From a virus, in IMG/VR virus record IMGVR_UViG_3300023174_000077, positions 58,095-122,094 of that record: 64,000 nucleotides of DNA. The stretch is one strand, 5' to 3'. Shown one piece after another: positions 15,558 to 24,528 of this stretch (position 1 is its first letter; every line of letters begins with the position of its first letter). The notes under the pieces are model-generated. The model had not been told where the DNA came from, made no database searches, and saw only the letters and a list, made by a program, of their open reading frames with translations. Made by a program: the position numbers and the translations under genes.

Positions 15558-16289
15558 TTAATGTTTATTAATAAAAATTAATTCAAAATTACCTTCTAAA
15601 TCTTCAATTATATAAGAACAAGATTCTACAAAATCTCCTGTGTTGTAGTATTCGCCTTCTATAATTTCTGGACTATGCGTATGACCTATCATTATAGAAT
15701 CACATTTTTTATCTTTTACAAGTTCAATAGATGCTTTTTTATATTCAGTTAAAAATTTAATTATATTTTTGACTTTACTTTTTATATAAGCTGAAAAGCT
15801 CCAATAATTTAGACCAAATAATTTTCTTATCTTATTATATATCAAATTAATTTTCATTGATAATTCATAACCAAAATCACCAATTAAATAAAGTATTTTA
15901 TGCGTGGCTACAAATCCGTCAAAACAATCACCATGAACTAATAAAATATTTTCACCTTTAAGAGAAGTGTAAATAAATTCGTCACAAATTAAAATAGTAC
16001 CAAGATTTATATTTCCGTCTTTAATTAAATCTCTAACATAAAAATCATGATTTCCAATCAAATAAACTACATTAACATTATGTCTGGATAATTTAAGAAT
16101 CTTTTGAATAACAGTTGAATAATTTTGATTCCAATAAAACTTCCTTTTTAAGGCTGTCATATCAATAAAGTCTCCAATAATAAAAAGATTTTCGAATTCG
16201 TATTGTTTGAGAACCTCTAATAATTTATCTGGTTGAGAGTTTTTATTACCGAGGTGAATATCGCTTATAAATAAACTTTTAATTTTCAT
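15558..16289 (-). CDS. LpxH-like calcineurin-type phosphoesterase
   Basis: 243 residues. All metallophosphoesterase motifs are present: SDIHLG (Asp10/His12), IIGDFIDM, LIGNHDFY, LLVHGDCFDG, MIGHTHSP, and YYNTGDF near the end. The GDFIDM/GNHDFY spacing with a helical insertion is typical of UDP-2,3-diacylglucosamine pyrophosphohydrolases (lipid A pathway), but a nucleotide or general phosphodiesterase is equally compatible. It diverges from a glycosyltransferase, and their start codons are mirror positions of one perfect palindrome. Such a pair could alter host envelope glycans or lipid A. Confidence 0.82.
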   Translation of the reverse strand: MKIKSLFISDIHLGNKNSQPDKLLEVLKQYEFENLFIIGDFIDMTALKRKFYWNQNYSTVIQKILKLSRHNVNVVYLIGNHDFYVRDLIKDGNINLGTILICDEFIYTSLKGENILLVHGDCFDGFVATHKILYLIGDFGYELSMKINLIYNKIRKLFGLNYWSFSAYIKSKVKNIIKFLTEYKKASIELVKDKKCDSIMIGHTHSPEIIEGEYYNTGDFVESCSYIIEDLEGNFELIFINKH

Positions 16290-16334
16290 AAATAAATATT
16301 TATTATATATAATAAATATTTATTTATGAAAATT
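16281..16334. promoter_or_regulatory. Perfect 54-bp palindrome carrying both start codons of a divergent gene pair
   Basis: Each half-site contains AATTTTCATAAATAAATATT reading inward to a TTATATATAA centre. The palindrome runs without mismatch, and the ATGs at 16289 (minus) and 16326 (plus) are symmetric about 16307.5. It probably holds two overlapping divergent promoters and could extrude as a cruciform. Confidence 0.85.
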
Positions 16335-17282
16335 TTATACGGAATACAAACTACGGGAAATGGACATCTAACGAGATCACTTAAAATTATCAATAAATTA
16401 AAATTACTCGGTCATGAAGTAGATATTTTAGTATCTGGTAAAAACTATAATACCATTTTTCCATTTGAAGTTAAATATAGATTTCAAGGGTTTACTTTTT
16501 ATTATACTTCTAATTCCAAAATAGATTATTTGAAAACTATTTCAAATCTTAATTTATTAGATTTTATTAAAAATATACAATTATCTTTAAAAAAATATGA
16601 TAAAGTTATATCTGATTTTGAACCTATTACTGCTTGGGCTTGTAAATTACAAAATAAACTATGTTATGGCATTTCAAATCAATGTTCATTTACAAGTAAA
16701 AAAACACCAAGAGCAGGTAAAGATTTTTTAGGTGAAAATATTTTAAAATGGATGGCACCAGTTACTATTCCTATAGGATTGCATTACGAAAAATATGATA
16801 ATTTTATTTTTAAACCGATAATTAGTGATGATGTTATTAAAACAAATACATTAGATGCCGGACATTATACCGTTTATTTACCTTCTTATAGTTTAGTAAA
16901 TCTAATTGAAGAATTATCTAGTCTTAATAATATATTTCATATATTTCATTCTGATATAAAAACAGTTTATCGTTTTAAAAACTGTGTTATTTATCCAATT
17001 GATAAACCAAGTTTTGTTACAAGTTTTATTAATTCACATGGAATCATTACTAATGCTGGGTTTCAAACTTCTTCGGAAGCACTTTATATGTCAAAAAAAT
17101 TAATGGTAATTCCAGTAATAGGGCAGTATGAACAAGAATGTAATGCAAAGGCATTAAAAAATATGGGAATAATGACTGGAAAATTAGAAGATATTGAATT
17201 TTTTTTACAAACCGATAAAATTGAAATTGATAAATGGGATGATCAACTTGATGAAATTTTAAAAATTATACTTTCCTCATAA
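16326..17282 (+). CDS. Glycosyltransferase, MurG/UGT (GT-B) type
   Basis: 318 residues. The N-terminus MKILYGIQTTGNGHLTRSLK has the Gly-rich loop and GHxxR pattern of GT-B enzymes related to MurG. LGHEVDILVSGKN follows. The C-terminal nucleotide-sugar site is seen in SHGIITNAGFQTSSEALYMS and KLMVIPVIGQYEQECNAKAL (the N-A-G-F-x-[TS]-x-E motif). It resembles a family of uncharacterised prokaryotic glycosyltransferases common in Bacteroidota. Donor and acceptor are unknown: phage DNA modification, surface glycan change or protein glycosylation are all possible. The gene overlaps the convergent WYL-like gene by 17 bp. Confidence 0.85.
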   Translation: MKILYGIQTTGNGHLTRSLKIINKLKLLGHEVDILVSGKNYNTIFPFEVKYRFQGFTFYYTSNSKIDYLKTISNLNLLDFIKNIQLSLKKYDKVISDFEPITAWACKLQNKLCYGISNQCSFTSKKTPRAGKDFLGENILKWMAPVTIPIGLHYEKYDNFIFKPIISDDVIKTNTLDAGHYTVYLPSYSLVNLIEELSSLNNIFHIFHSDIKTVYRFKNCVIYPIDKPSFVTSFINSHGIITNAGFQTSSEALYMSKKLMVIPVIGQYEQECNAKALKNMGIMTGKLEDIEFFLQTDKIEIDKWDDQLDEILKIILSS

Positions 17283-18198
17283 ATGTATAAAGTTTGAAAA
17301 TTTTATTTCCTTTTACTATATCTGGATTTTCAGCCACTTCTTTTAATTCTTTACCAGTAATAGTTTGTAATACTTTAAATTGTCCAACATTTTCTACTGA
17401 TACTTGATTTCCTTTTTCTCCTTCAGTTCCAAGTATTGCTATATAATTTTCGCCATAAATAGATTTTAAGAAAGTAATTCTTAAATTAGCAGCATTTTGT
17501 TCGTTTTTAAGATATTGATTTTCATAAGGATTATCTAAATCAAGTTCCGTATTAGTATTAATAACTTTTATTTTAATAGGTTGTGTTTTAACTTCTGGTT
17601 GTAATTGTATATCTTTTCTACTTTGTATTTCCTCATCTTTTAATAAAGTTTCTTGATTTCTTCTAATTTCATTAAAATCTGCTCTAGCAATAATACCACC
17701 ACGCATACCTTTATCATACATATTATATCCAGCTGGTGCAAGACGGTAAAATGAACCAGTAAATATAATAGATTTAATTTTATCATAACGAAACATTCTC
17801 CATATTTTTTCTATGTTTCTATTATTTGAAACAGACCAACCTTTTAAGTGATAACCTCTTATTAATAATTTACCAACAGAAGAGCGTCCAAAAACCATAG
17901 GATAAATAACTCTTTCATGTCCTACTGTATGATTATCTTTCGCTCCTTTATATGTTATTAAAAAAATCATACCATATTTAATTGCTTTAATTATTAAATC
18001 TTCTGTAGGTGCAATTGGTTTATTAATCGGTATATTTTGGAAACCTTCTACATTACCGAGTGAAAATCTTGGCGCACTGGCACCACCAGATGGTATATAT
18101 TCATTATCTTCGTTTAAAAGATAATTAGTTTTTGTAATAAATTCAACTGGTTCCGAATTTTCGTGGAGTAATATGTTAGATAGTTTTTCCAATATCAT
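17266..18198 (-). CDS. WYL-like domain protein
   Basis: 310 residues. Residues ~65-160 read like a WYL domain: IIKAIKYGMIFLITYKGA, HERVIYPMVFGRSSVGKLLI, RGYHLKGWS and WRMFRYDKIKSIIF. The R-x-[IV]-x-P ... G-x-L-L-x-[RA]-x-[HY] ... [FW]-R-x-[DY]-[RK]-I order fits. No helix-turn-helix is obvious at the N-terminus, which instead starts MILEKLSNILLHENSE, a possible tag variant. The C-terminal ~150 residues are charged, then beta-rich (QFKVLQTITGKEL). WYL domains sense ligands in transcription regulators and defence-island proteins. This one may be a sensor or a virion protein. Confidence 0.55.
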   Translation of the reverse strand: MILEKLSNILLHENSEPVEFITKTNYLLNEDNEYIPSGGASAPRFSLGNVEGFQNIPINKPIAPTEDLIIKAIKYGMIFLITYKGAKDNHTVGHERVIYPMVFGRSSVGKLLIRGYHLKGWSVSNNRNIEKIWRMFRYDKIKSIIFTGSFYRLAPAGYNMYDKGMRGGIIARADFNEIRRNQETLLKDEEIQSRKDIQLQPEVKTQPIKIKVINTNTELDLDNPYENQYLKNEQNAANLRITFLKSIYGENYIAILGTEGEKGNQVSVENVGQFKVLQTITGKELKEVAENPDIVKGNKIFKLYTFMRKV

Positions 18199-18202
18199 AG
18201 TT

Positions 18203-18213
18203 TATATATTAAA
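18203..18213 (-). promoter_or_regulatory. TTTAATATATA phage promoter motif for the WYL-like gene
   Basis: Exact motif on the minus strand, ending 4 nt before the ATG at 18198 (spacer AACT). Confidence 0.6.
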
Positions 18214-18221
18214 AATTAAGA

Positions 18222-18232
18222 TTTAATATATA
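18222..18232 (+). promoter_or_regulatory. TTTAATATATA phage promoter motif for 18238
   Basis: Exact motif, ending 5 nt before the ATG at 18238. It lies back to back with the minus-strand copy, only 8 nt apart. Confidence 0.6.
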
Positions 18233-18237
18233 GTAAT

Positions 18238-18990
18238 ATGAAAAAGAAAATATCTAATTCACAGGAATTAAACCATTATTACAATTTAATTAATTTAAAA
18301 CTAAAAAAATATTCTGATATGAATATACCAGAAGATAAGATTGCTAAATATTTATCACCTGGAACTATTAATTTTAATAATTTCATCAGCGAGGATGATG
18401 ATTTAAAAGATGTTGATGGCATTGAAGTTGTATTAAAAGATATTATACAAGATACTTATGCTGCTTTTAAAGACGGTTTATTTAGAAAAATAAAATCTGG
18501 TGAAATAACAAAATTTGAAAATTATTCTATTAATGAGAATATTTTTAATTTTGATACCAATGATGATGATATTAAACAACACCAAAAAGCCTTAGCTGAT
18601 ATTTATAAATCAAGTCTTTCATATATAAATTTATTAAAAAAAGATATACATTTATATTCCGTAAATGATGAAGGGGTTGTAAAACATGTAATGGTTTTTA
18701 CTTCAACAGAACTAGAAAAAGTAAAAAATAATATTTTGAATAAATTAATTGATTCTACAAAAAATAAATCTTATTCATTTAACGATAGTGCAATTGATAA
18801 AAAAATTATGATAAAAGATATAATCAATTATGATAAGTTAAAAGAGTTATTAGATAAAGAAATAACTGAAGATGATGTTGTTGAAACAATTGCTGCCGCT
18901 AATACTGGATTAAATGTTGAAGTTAAATTCAACAAGAAATTAGAATTAAATGGCGAAACATATTTTTTATTTGAAATAGTATCAGCATAA
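18238..18990 (+). CDS. Hypothetical helical protein
   Basis: 250 residues, unknown. Mostly alpha-helical and Lys/Asp/Asn-rich, with segments such as DDIKQHQKALADIYKSSLSY and EKVKNNILNKLIDSTKNKSY. A short beta C-terminus (NVEVKFNKKLELNGETYFLF) ends the protein. No signal peptide, transmembrane segment or catalytic motif is seen. The close promoter motif suggests the same expression class as the sheath and terminase neighbours, that is, late. Confidence 0.75.
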   Translation: MKKKISNSQELNHYYNLINLKLKKYSDMNIPEDKIAKYLSPGTINFNNFISEDDDLKDVDGIEVVLKDIIQDTYAAFKDGLFRKIKSGEITKFENYSINENIFNFDTNDDDIKQHQKALADIYKSSLSYINLLKKDIHLYSVNDEGVVKHVMVFTSTELEKVKNNILNKLIDSTKNKSYSFNDSAIDKKIMIKDIINYDKLKELLDKEITEDDVVETIAAANTGLNVEVKFNKKLELNGETYFLFEIVSA

Positions 18991-19224
18991 TTTTTTCATA
19001 TAATTATTTTCATGATCTAAAATATTGTTTTTAAACTCTATGAGAATTTGACATTTTTCATATTCTTCATTATCTTCAAAATAGGATATCATTTTATCAA
19101 CTATATTTACATTATATGGCTTTTTATTTATATCTAAAAATTTGCCAGATTTAATTCTTTTATAATTGGTTTCCATTTGGAAATTAAATGCTGTATTTAC
19201 AAGTTTATCTAAAAAATTTTTCAT
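18982..19224 (-). CDS. Small hypothetical protein
   Basis: 80 residues, charged and helical (MKNFLDKLVNTAFNF ... DKMISYFEDNEEYEKCQILI). The C-terminal half resembles a TPR-like or coiled-coil helix. It overlaps the convergent gene at 18238-18990 by 9 bp. A near-consensus host -7 element (TATCTTTA) lies upstream on the minus strand without a clear -33. Function unknown. Confidence 0.6.
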   Translation of the reverse strand: MKNFLDKLVNTAFNFQMETNYKRIKSGKFLDINKKPYNVNIVDKMISYFEDNEEYEKCQILIEFKNNILDHENNYMKKLC

Positions 19225-19279
19225 TTGTTATAATTTTATTAAAGATACGAAAAATTTCATTTAAAAAAGAATATGTTTT

Positions 19280-19290
19280 TTTAATATATA
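19280..19290 (+). promoter_or_regulatory. TTTAATATATA phage promoter motif for the fibre cluster
   Basis: Exact motif, ending 15 nt before the ATG at 19306. It is the likely head promoter for at least the first two fibre genes. Confidence 0.55.
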
Positions 19291-19305
19291 AAAATAAAAC
19301 TATTT

Positions 19306-20325
19306 ATGTCAACATATAGCACACCAGGAACACTCACATATTCAGTTAGCTATTCTAGTTTAGATGCTATGATGGCTGACTTAAAAGATAATACCAGTGG
19401 GTCTATACGTGCTATACAATTAAGAAATTCTGTATTAACATTATGGGATCGCGGTGGGGCTGGAAGTTCAGCATCAATAAGCACAATAAATTATATTAGC
19501 AATACCGCTAGCACAGCAACTATAGGTGGCTTACCAATTGGAACAAATTTTTCTACTGGTTTATCTTTACAACAGATATTCGATGCTATGTTTCATCCAT
19601 ATGTTGCACCAACAATTACACGATTAAGTTTAGGCACTTCAATAGTTGGAAGTTGGTATAATACTTTATATTTAGAAAATGGTTCTAATTTATATAATAA
19701 TATTTATATTAATTGGAATATAAATCAAGGTAGTGTTAATTTAATAGGAAATCTTGTTTTATCTAATAATAATATACGTCAATATGGCAGTTCTGGTTTT
19801 ATATATAATTTGGCTGGCGAACAATATTATAATTTATTAGCAACTCAAAGTGGTATAATTACTGTTGCTTCTCAATCTAATTCAACACAATATGTTAATT
19901 TAAGCGTTAATGATGGTATAAATACAATTGTTGCTACAACAAGTGTTGTTTTCTTAAATAAATTTTATTGGGGTAATTTTGCAACTAATCCTGCAACTTA
20001 TTCATTTACAAATGCAGATATCTCTACTCTAAATGGAGCAAGTGTTAGCTTAACTGGAATAGATGGCTCAATTGGAAATGGAAATATATTAACTAATACA
20101 AAAACACAGACATTAAATGGTATAAATGGTGCTGGAAAATATTTAGTATTTGCTTTTCCAACTTCATTTGGAACACCTGTGTTTGTAACAAATGGATTAG
20201 TAAATACCGCTTTTAGTTATACTAATTCAGTTTATACAAATATAAATAGTGTAACACAATCATATAGTATTTGGTATTCTAATACAATACAAACATCACC
20301 AATTACTTATTTTCAAATAAATTAA
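19306..20325 (+). CDS. Tail fibre/adhesin protein 1
   Basis: 339 residues, rich in Ser/Thr/Asn/Gly and beta-prone, like virion fibres. A module around residues 75-105 (TIGGLPIGTNFSTGLSLQQI, then FDAMFHPYVAPTI) recurs in the gene at 23163 (VGGITPYTSFNT ... IFDMLLYPSLQPSF), followed in both by Ig-like strands and an F/I-K-[FW]-x-x-G-x-[FY] strand. The shared layout suggests paralogous attachment proteins. No enzymatic motif is seen. It is the first of five consecutive fibre-type genes. Confidence 0.75.
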   Translation: MSTYSTPGTLTYSVSYSSLDAMMADLKDNTSGSIRAIQLRNSVLTLWDRGGAGSSASISTINYISNTASTATIGGLPIGTNFSTGLSLQQIFDAMFHPYVAPTITRLSLGTSIVGSWYNTLYLENGSNLYNNIYINWNINQGSVNLIGNLVLSNNNIRQYGSSGFIYNLAGEQYYNLLATQSGIITVASQSNSTQYVNLSVNDGINTIVATTSVVFLNKFYWGNFATNPATYSFTNADISTLNGASVSLTGIDGSIGNGNILTNTKTQTLNGINGAGKYLVFAFPTSFGTPVFVTNGLVNTAFSYTNSVYTNINSVTQSYSIWYSNTIQTSPITYFQIN

Positions 20326-20335
20326 ATTAATTAAT

Positions 20336-23113
20336 ATGTCTCAAAATATAGGAACACTTGTAACATCACCATTAAGACCAAACGATTCTTTAGATCCAAT
20401 TGCTATAATTTTTTCAAGTGAAGCAAAAGGCGGACACCACTCTTATGCTACATATGCCGACATGTTAAATGCGCAAGTTTCATATCCGACTCGTTTTGAA
20501 TTTGGTATGTTAGCAACAATTTATGCTGATCCCACCGCATCATATAATAATACATATCAATTACAATATAATTATAATAGCACATCTTCTTCAGATGCTA
20601 ATAACTGGATTCAATATAATGGAATTCCGCAAACAAAACCTATGGAATGGCAAGATTCAGTTTTGTCAAGAACTAGTTCTATTCCGTCATCTAATAAAGA
20701 TGGTGATAGATATTTAATAATAGGAACTATTTCAGGTTCTTCTTCTGCTGTTAGAAGTAATAATTGGAATGGACATGTTGATAAAATTGCTACATATGAC
20801 GCAAGAGTTAATTTTTGGAATTTTACCTTTCCTATGGAAGGTATGAGTGTTCGTGCTGACAATGAAAAAGATGTTATTTATAAATATAGTGGAATATATG
20901 CTTCTGGTGGCTCTTGGGCTAAAGAATATTTAAATCAAGTTTATTCTTTAACTGCTTCTTCAAGTGATGGCATTAATTTTACAGCTATAGCTAATTTATA
21001 TAGTTATTATAAACCATCAGTTTTTTATACAAGGTTTTTAACTGCAAGTAAAGGACCTAATTTATATTTTAATATAAATAATGTTGGTTCTGCTTCTGTT
21101 GTTAAAATTGTTGGTTCTGGAATACAAGCAGCAATTGCAGCCGGTGATTTTAATACAGATTTAGAGTATCAATTAATTTGGGATGGAACACAATTTCAAG
21201 TTCCGTATAACTCATCTGTAACAACTATTGGAAATCCTGAAACTGGAACAACTTATTCTGGTGGTGTGTACAATTGGAATACAACGCCAAGTTTTGTAAC
21301 TACAACGCCAATTGGAACGGCAATTGATAGATTTAATAAAATCTTAGCTGCTTTGGTTCCTTCAGCTTCGCCAGCTTTATCAAATATGGCGCCTTTTTAT
21401 GGATATAATGGTAGACTATCTTTTCCATTTTCTGATCCAAGTGTAAGTAATTTTAATTCAGCAACTCCATCAGTTACTTCTGGATATGGTGCTGTTGGTT
21501 TAAATGGATTATTTGCAACATCTTCAAATCGTTTAGGCGTTTTTGCAGCTACCACAAGTAGCAATCGCAATTTAACTATGTCGGGTATAATTAATTTAAA
21601 TAGTGGTGGCTCAAATACAGGCATACCTTATTATAATAATTCGTTTGCTGATGGAAATCAAGGATATTTATATTTGGTAGTAAATGGTTTGACTGTATCA
21701 ACTGCAACTTTATCTAATATAGCAGCAATAGATACTACTAATGGAAGAACTAGGCCTGGATTTATATTAGGAGCTGCTACTGCTTCAAAATTTGCAACAG
21801 GTGCGGCGTTTGAATTATTTTGGGGTAGAACTGGTTCTTATTTTATTCCAAGTGGTTCTTATTTAGGGCCATATACATATACTGCATCAATTGGTTTAAC
21901 AGCAAATTCTTATGGATTTACAAGAGGATATAATTATGTAAAAATAGTGCAAAATACAACAACAAATATAATAAATGTGTCAGGTATAGATTTTATTTTA
22001 GATGATAATCCAACAACTGTGACTGTTACGGGTCCTTCTTTAAATGTTAACACTTATTATTTGGATACAAACTATTTATCAGGCATAATATATTATAATA
22101 AACTTCAAATTACATTTTACGCAAATATTATTTCACCATATGCGAATGTTTATGCTGATGGTAATGCAATAACTATTTCTGATTATTCGTCAACTAATGC
22201 AAGTCCGTATCCAAATATTCCTGATCAACTATTACCATTACCTTCTTTAACACAAAGTTCAAATTTCAATTCTTTAAGTGTTCAAACCACAACTATAACT
22301 ATAGGACCTGGAGAACAAAGTCTAAGAAGAATTGATGATTCTATTGGTTTGTATGTAAAACAAGTTAATAAACCAGCAGCAAATAATGGTTGTTTTACTT
22401 TTTCAACTGCTGCTGGCTATTCTATAAATAGAATTGTTTTTGATAACTTTATTACTGTTCCATCAATAGGTAGTACTGAATATTTTAGAGAAGAAAGTTA
22501 TAGAATAAAATCAGGACTTGCTTATGATACTATTGCTTCTATAACTAATAACCCTTATTCATCAACTGCATCTTTGGCTACAACCAATACATCTGATTTA
22601 CAAATTTATAATGGTGGATTAAGATATCCAACTATAAACTTTCAAACTATTGGTGTTAGTAGTGATACTAACCGAAATATAATATATCCAGAAACTAATT
22701 ATTCTGTCTGCACTGGAACTAGATATTATAATAGATACTTTTATTATTCTACACTACTTGCTGCATATTATCAATTTAATATAAAATTTAGTGGTTCAGC
22801 TAGTATTATAAGTACAACAAATTCATTCACTAACGGTACTAATCAAATAAAAGTAGAAGTAAAATTACCAGGTGTTACGGGATGGTTAGATACGGCTACT
22901 AAATTAAATACATTAACATATCCAAGTCCTATTGATGGCGCTGGCTGTTTGGATCCAAGTAGTAGTACAATTATTGGTGGTTCTGGTTATAATATACAAA
23001 CAGGTTGGCCAGGAGTAAATTTAAATACAAGTAGTGGCTATATTGTGATGAGAATAACAGCTCCGCAAGGTTGGACTGGTTATCTTACACAAAGTGTAGT
23101 AACTCCTTATTAA
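20336..23113 (+). CDS. Tail fibre/adhesin protein 2
   Basis: 925 residues, beta-rich and Ser/Thr/Asn/Tyr-dominated. The N-terminal ~110 residues (YATYADMLNAQVSYPTRFEF, GMLATIYADP, YQLQYNYNSTSSSDANNWIQ) look like the conserved baseplate-attachment head of Bacteroidota phage fibres. The long central part has repeated beta segments and no recognised enzyme domain. The C-terminus ends in strands (GYIVMRITAPQGWTGYLTQS) that may be a receptor-binding tip. The 10-bp gap to the upstream gene indicates one transcript. Confidence 0.75.
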   Translation: MSQNIGTLVTSPLRPNDSLDPIAIIFSSEAKGGHHSYATYADMLNAQVSYPTRFEFGMLATIYADPTASYNNTYQLQYNYNSTSSSDANNWIQYNGIPQTKPMEWQDSVLSRTSSIPSSNKDGDRYLIIGTISGSSSAVRSNNWNGHVDKIATYDARVNFWNFTFPMEGMSVRADNEKDVIYKYSGIYASGGSWAKEYLNQVYSLTASSSDGINFTAIANLYSYYKPSVFYTRFLTASKGPNLYFNINNVGSASVVKIVGSGIQAAIAAGDFNTDLEYQLIWDGTQFQVPYNSSVTTIGNPETGTTYSGGVYNWNTTPSFVTTTPIGTAIDRFNKILAALVPSASPALSNMAPFYGYNGRLSFPFSDPSVSNFNSATPSVTSGYGAVGLNGLFATSSNRLGVFAATTSSNRNLTMSGIINLNSGGSNTGIPYYNNSFADGNQGYLYLVVNGLTVSTATLSNIAAIDTTNGRTRPGFILGAATASKFATGAAFELFWGRTGSYFIPSGSYLGPYTYTASIGLTANSYGFTRGYNYVKIVQNTTTNIINVSGIDFILDDNPTTVTVTGPSLNVNTYYLDTNYLSGIIYYNKLQITFYANIISPYANVYADGNAITISDYSSTNASPYPNIPDQLLPLPSLTQSSNFNSLSVQTTTITIGPGEQSLRRIDDSIGLYVKQVNKPAANNGCFTFSTAAGYSINRIVFDNFITVPSIGSTEYFREESYRIKSGLAYDTIASITNNPYSSTASLATTNTSDLQIYNGGLRYPTINFQTIGVSSDTNRNIIYPETNYSVCTGTRYYNRYFYYSTLLAAYYQFNIKFSGSASIISTTNSFTNGTNQIKVEVKLPGVTGWLDTATKLNTLTYPSPIDGAGCLDPSSSTIIGGSGYNIQTGWPGVNLNTSSGYIVMRITAPQGWTGYLTQSVVTPY

Positions 23114-23131
23114 TAAGTAAGACATTTAAAA

Positions 23132-23142
23132 TTTAATATATA
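23132..23142 (+). promoter_or_regulatory. TTTAATATATA phage promoter motif inside the fibre cluster
   Basis: Exact motif 20 nt before the ATG at 23163. It marks a second transcription unit for fibres 3-5. Confidence 0.5.
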
Positions 23143-23162
23143 AAATAAATAATAAATTTTAA

Positions 23163-24509
23163 ATGGGTTTAACTCCACTTACACAGACAAATATTGCATT
23201 TAAAAATATAATCGGTCAAGCACTAGGCGCAACCGCTAATGACTGGTATGTTGAGACTAAACCTATAAGTTTTAATATAGGTTCTGATACAGTTTGGTTA
23301 GATACAATTAGTTCAACGCCTTCTATTGCTGTTGCTGCTAATGTAGCATTAAATGTCGTGGCTGGTATGACAGGTATAAGCGAAACTATAACAGCAGGTC
23401 AATACCATGCTTATTTATTAATTTGGCCTCCAACGGCACCAAGTGGAACTGATTCTGTAACAGGAAACAGTTACTCTTATGGGAATGGTTCTTTAAGTGG
23501 TATCTATGCTGGTAGCACAGTTAGAAATATAATTCCCGATAAATATGGAGTTGGCTATCGTCCTGCTATTACATTGACGGATAATACAACTTTAAATCCA
23601 AATGATTCTCGTTCTTGGTATTTACAATATAATGCGGGTGTTTATTACCAAGATATTATTGCTTCACCAAATCCAGCAACAGCTTCGGTCTATGTTTATG
23701 TTGGCAATACATTAAAATCTCGTCCTAATACACCATATACAAATACTAATTTATCACAAGTATCAGTAGGTGGTATAACACCATATACTTCATTTAATAC
23801 GGTTACTAATAATAGCATTTTTGATATGTTATTATATCCATCATTACAACCAAGTTTTAGTTCATTTACTATACAAAATGTTTCTTCGCCTTATGAAGTT
23901 GGGTATAATCAACTTTTAGGTAGTTATACTATGAGTTGGACTATAGCAAATTCTGCAAGTATTACTTCTAATAGTATTTATATTTATGGTATAACTGGTT
24001 CAAGATTATATGGACCAACAAGTAATAGTGGGATATTATCAAATACTTTTTCTGCCGTAGTTTATTCAATCCCTACAACTATAACTTATAGTATAACAGC
24101 ACAAACTACTGCTGGAATTATAATTCAATCATATTATAATATAAAGTGGAACTATGGTGTATATTATGGTGCCTCTACACAATCTTTATTAACAACTTAT
24201 GGTGGATTTTATTCATATCAAAAAAATTTAACTGGTGTAATAAATGGTAGTTATATATTACCGGGTGGAACATTTTCTACATATAAATATATTTTAGTTC
24301 CAGATTCATTTTCTGCAATTAATAATATAACTTGGAATAATATACCATTAGCTATGGCTGATAATACAGATGGATATACTTCAAGTGCAAATAATTTATA
24401 TTATAATTATGTAAATTTTAATAATTTTCAAGGAATTTCATCTAATTATAAAATATATAGAACTAAGAACATGATGGCAGCAACGATGTCAAATGTAATT
24501 ATTTCATAA
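23163..24509 (+). CDS. Tail fibre/adhesin protein 3, paralogue of protein 1
   Basis: 448 residues. The first ~200 residues are unique beta-rich sequence (SFNIGSDTVWLDTISSTPSI, AGQYHAYLLIWPPTAPSGTD). From ~205 the protein follows the module of the gene at 19306: VGGITPYTSFNT ... IFDMLLYPSLQPSF, an SYTMSWTIANSASI strand, then YNIKWNYGVYYGAS. This indicates duplication with exchange of the N-terminal part. It is probably a virion attachment protein; the receptor is unknown. Confidence 0.72.
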   Translation: MGLTPLTQTNIAFKNIIGQALGATANDWYVETKPISFNIGSDTVWLDTISSTPSIAVAANVALNVVAGMTGISETITAGQYHAYLLIWPPTAPSGTDSVTGNSYSYGNGSLSGIYAGSTVRNIIPDKYGVGYRPAITLTDNTTLNPNDSRSWYLQYNAGVYYQDIIASPNPATASVYVYVGNTLKSRPNTPYTNTNLSQVSVGGITPYTSFNTVTNNSIFDMLLYPSLQPSFSSFTIQNVSSPYEVGYNQLLGSYTMSWTIANSASITSNSIYIYGITGSRLYGPTSNSGILSNTFSAVVYSIPTTITYSITAQTTAGIIIQSYYNIKWNYGVYYGASTQSLLTTYGGFYSYQKNLTGVINGSYILPGGTFSTYKYILVPDSFSAINNITWNNIPLAMADNTDGYTSSANNLYYNYVNFNNFQGISSNYKIYRTKNMMAATMSNVIIS

Positions 24510-24528
24510 AATAAAATAAATAATAAAA

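Noticed and set aside
20523-21624. Short frames overlapping the second fibre gene on both strands
   Set aside because: They arise from the repetitive Ser/Thr/Asn codon use of the fibre gene and have no independent signals.
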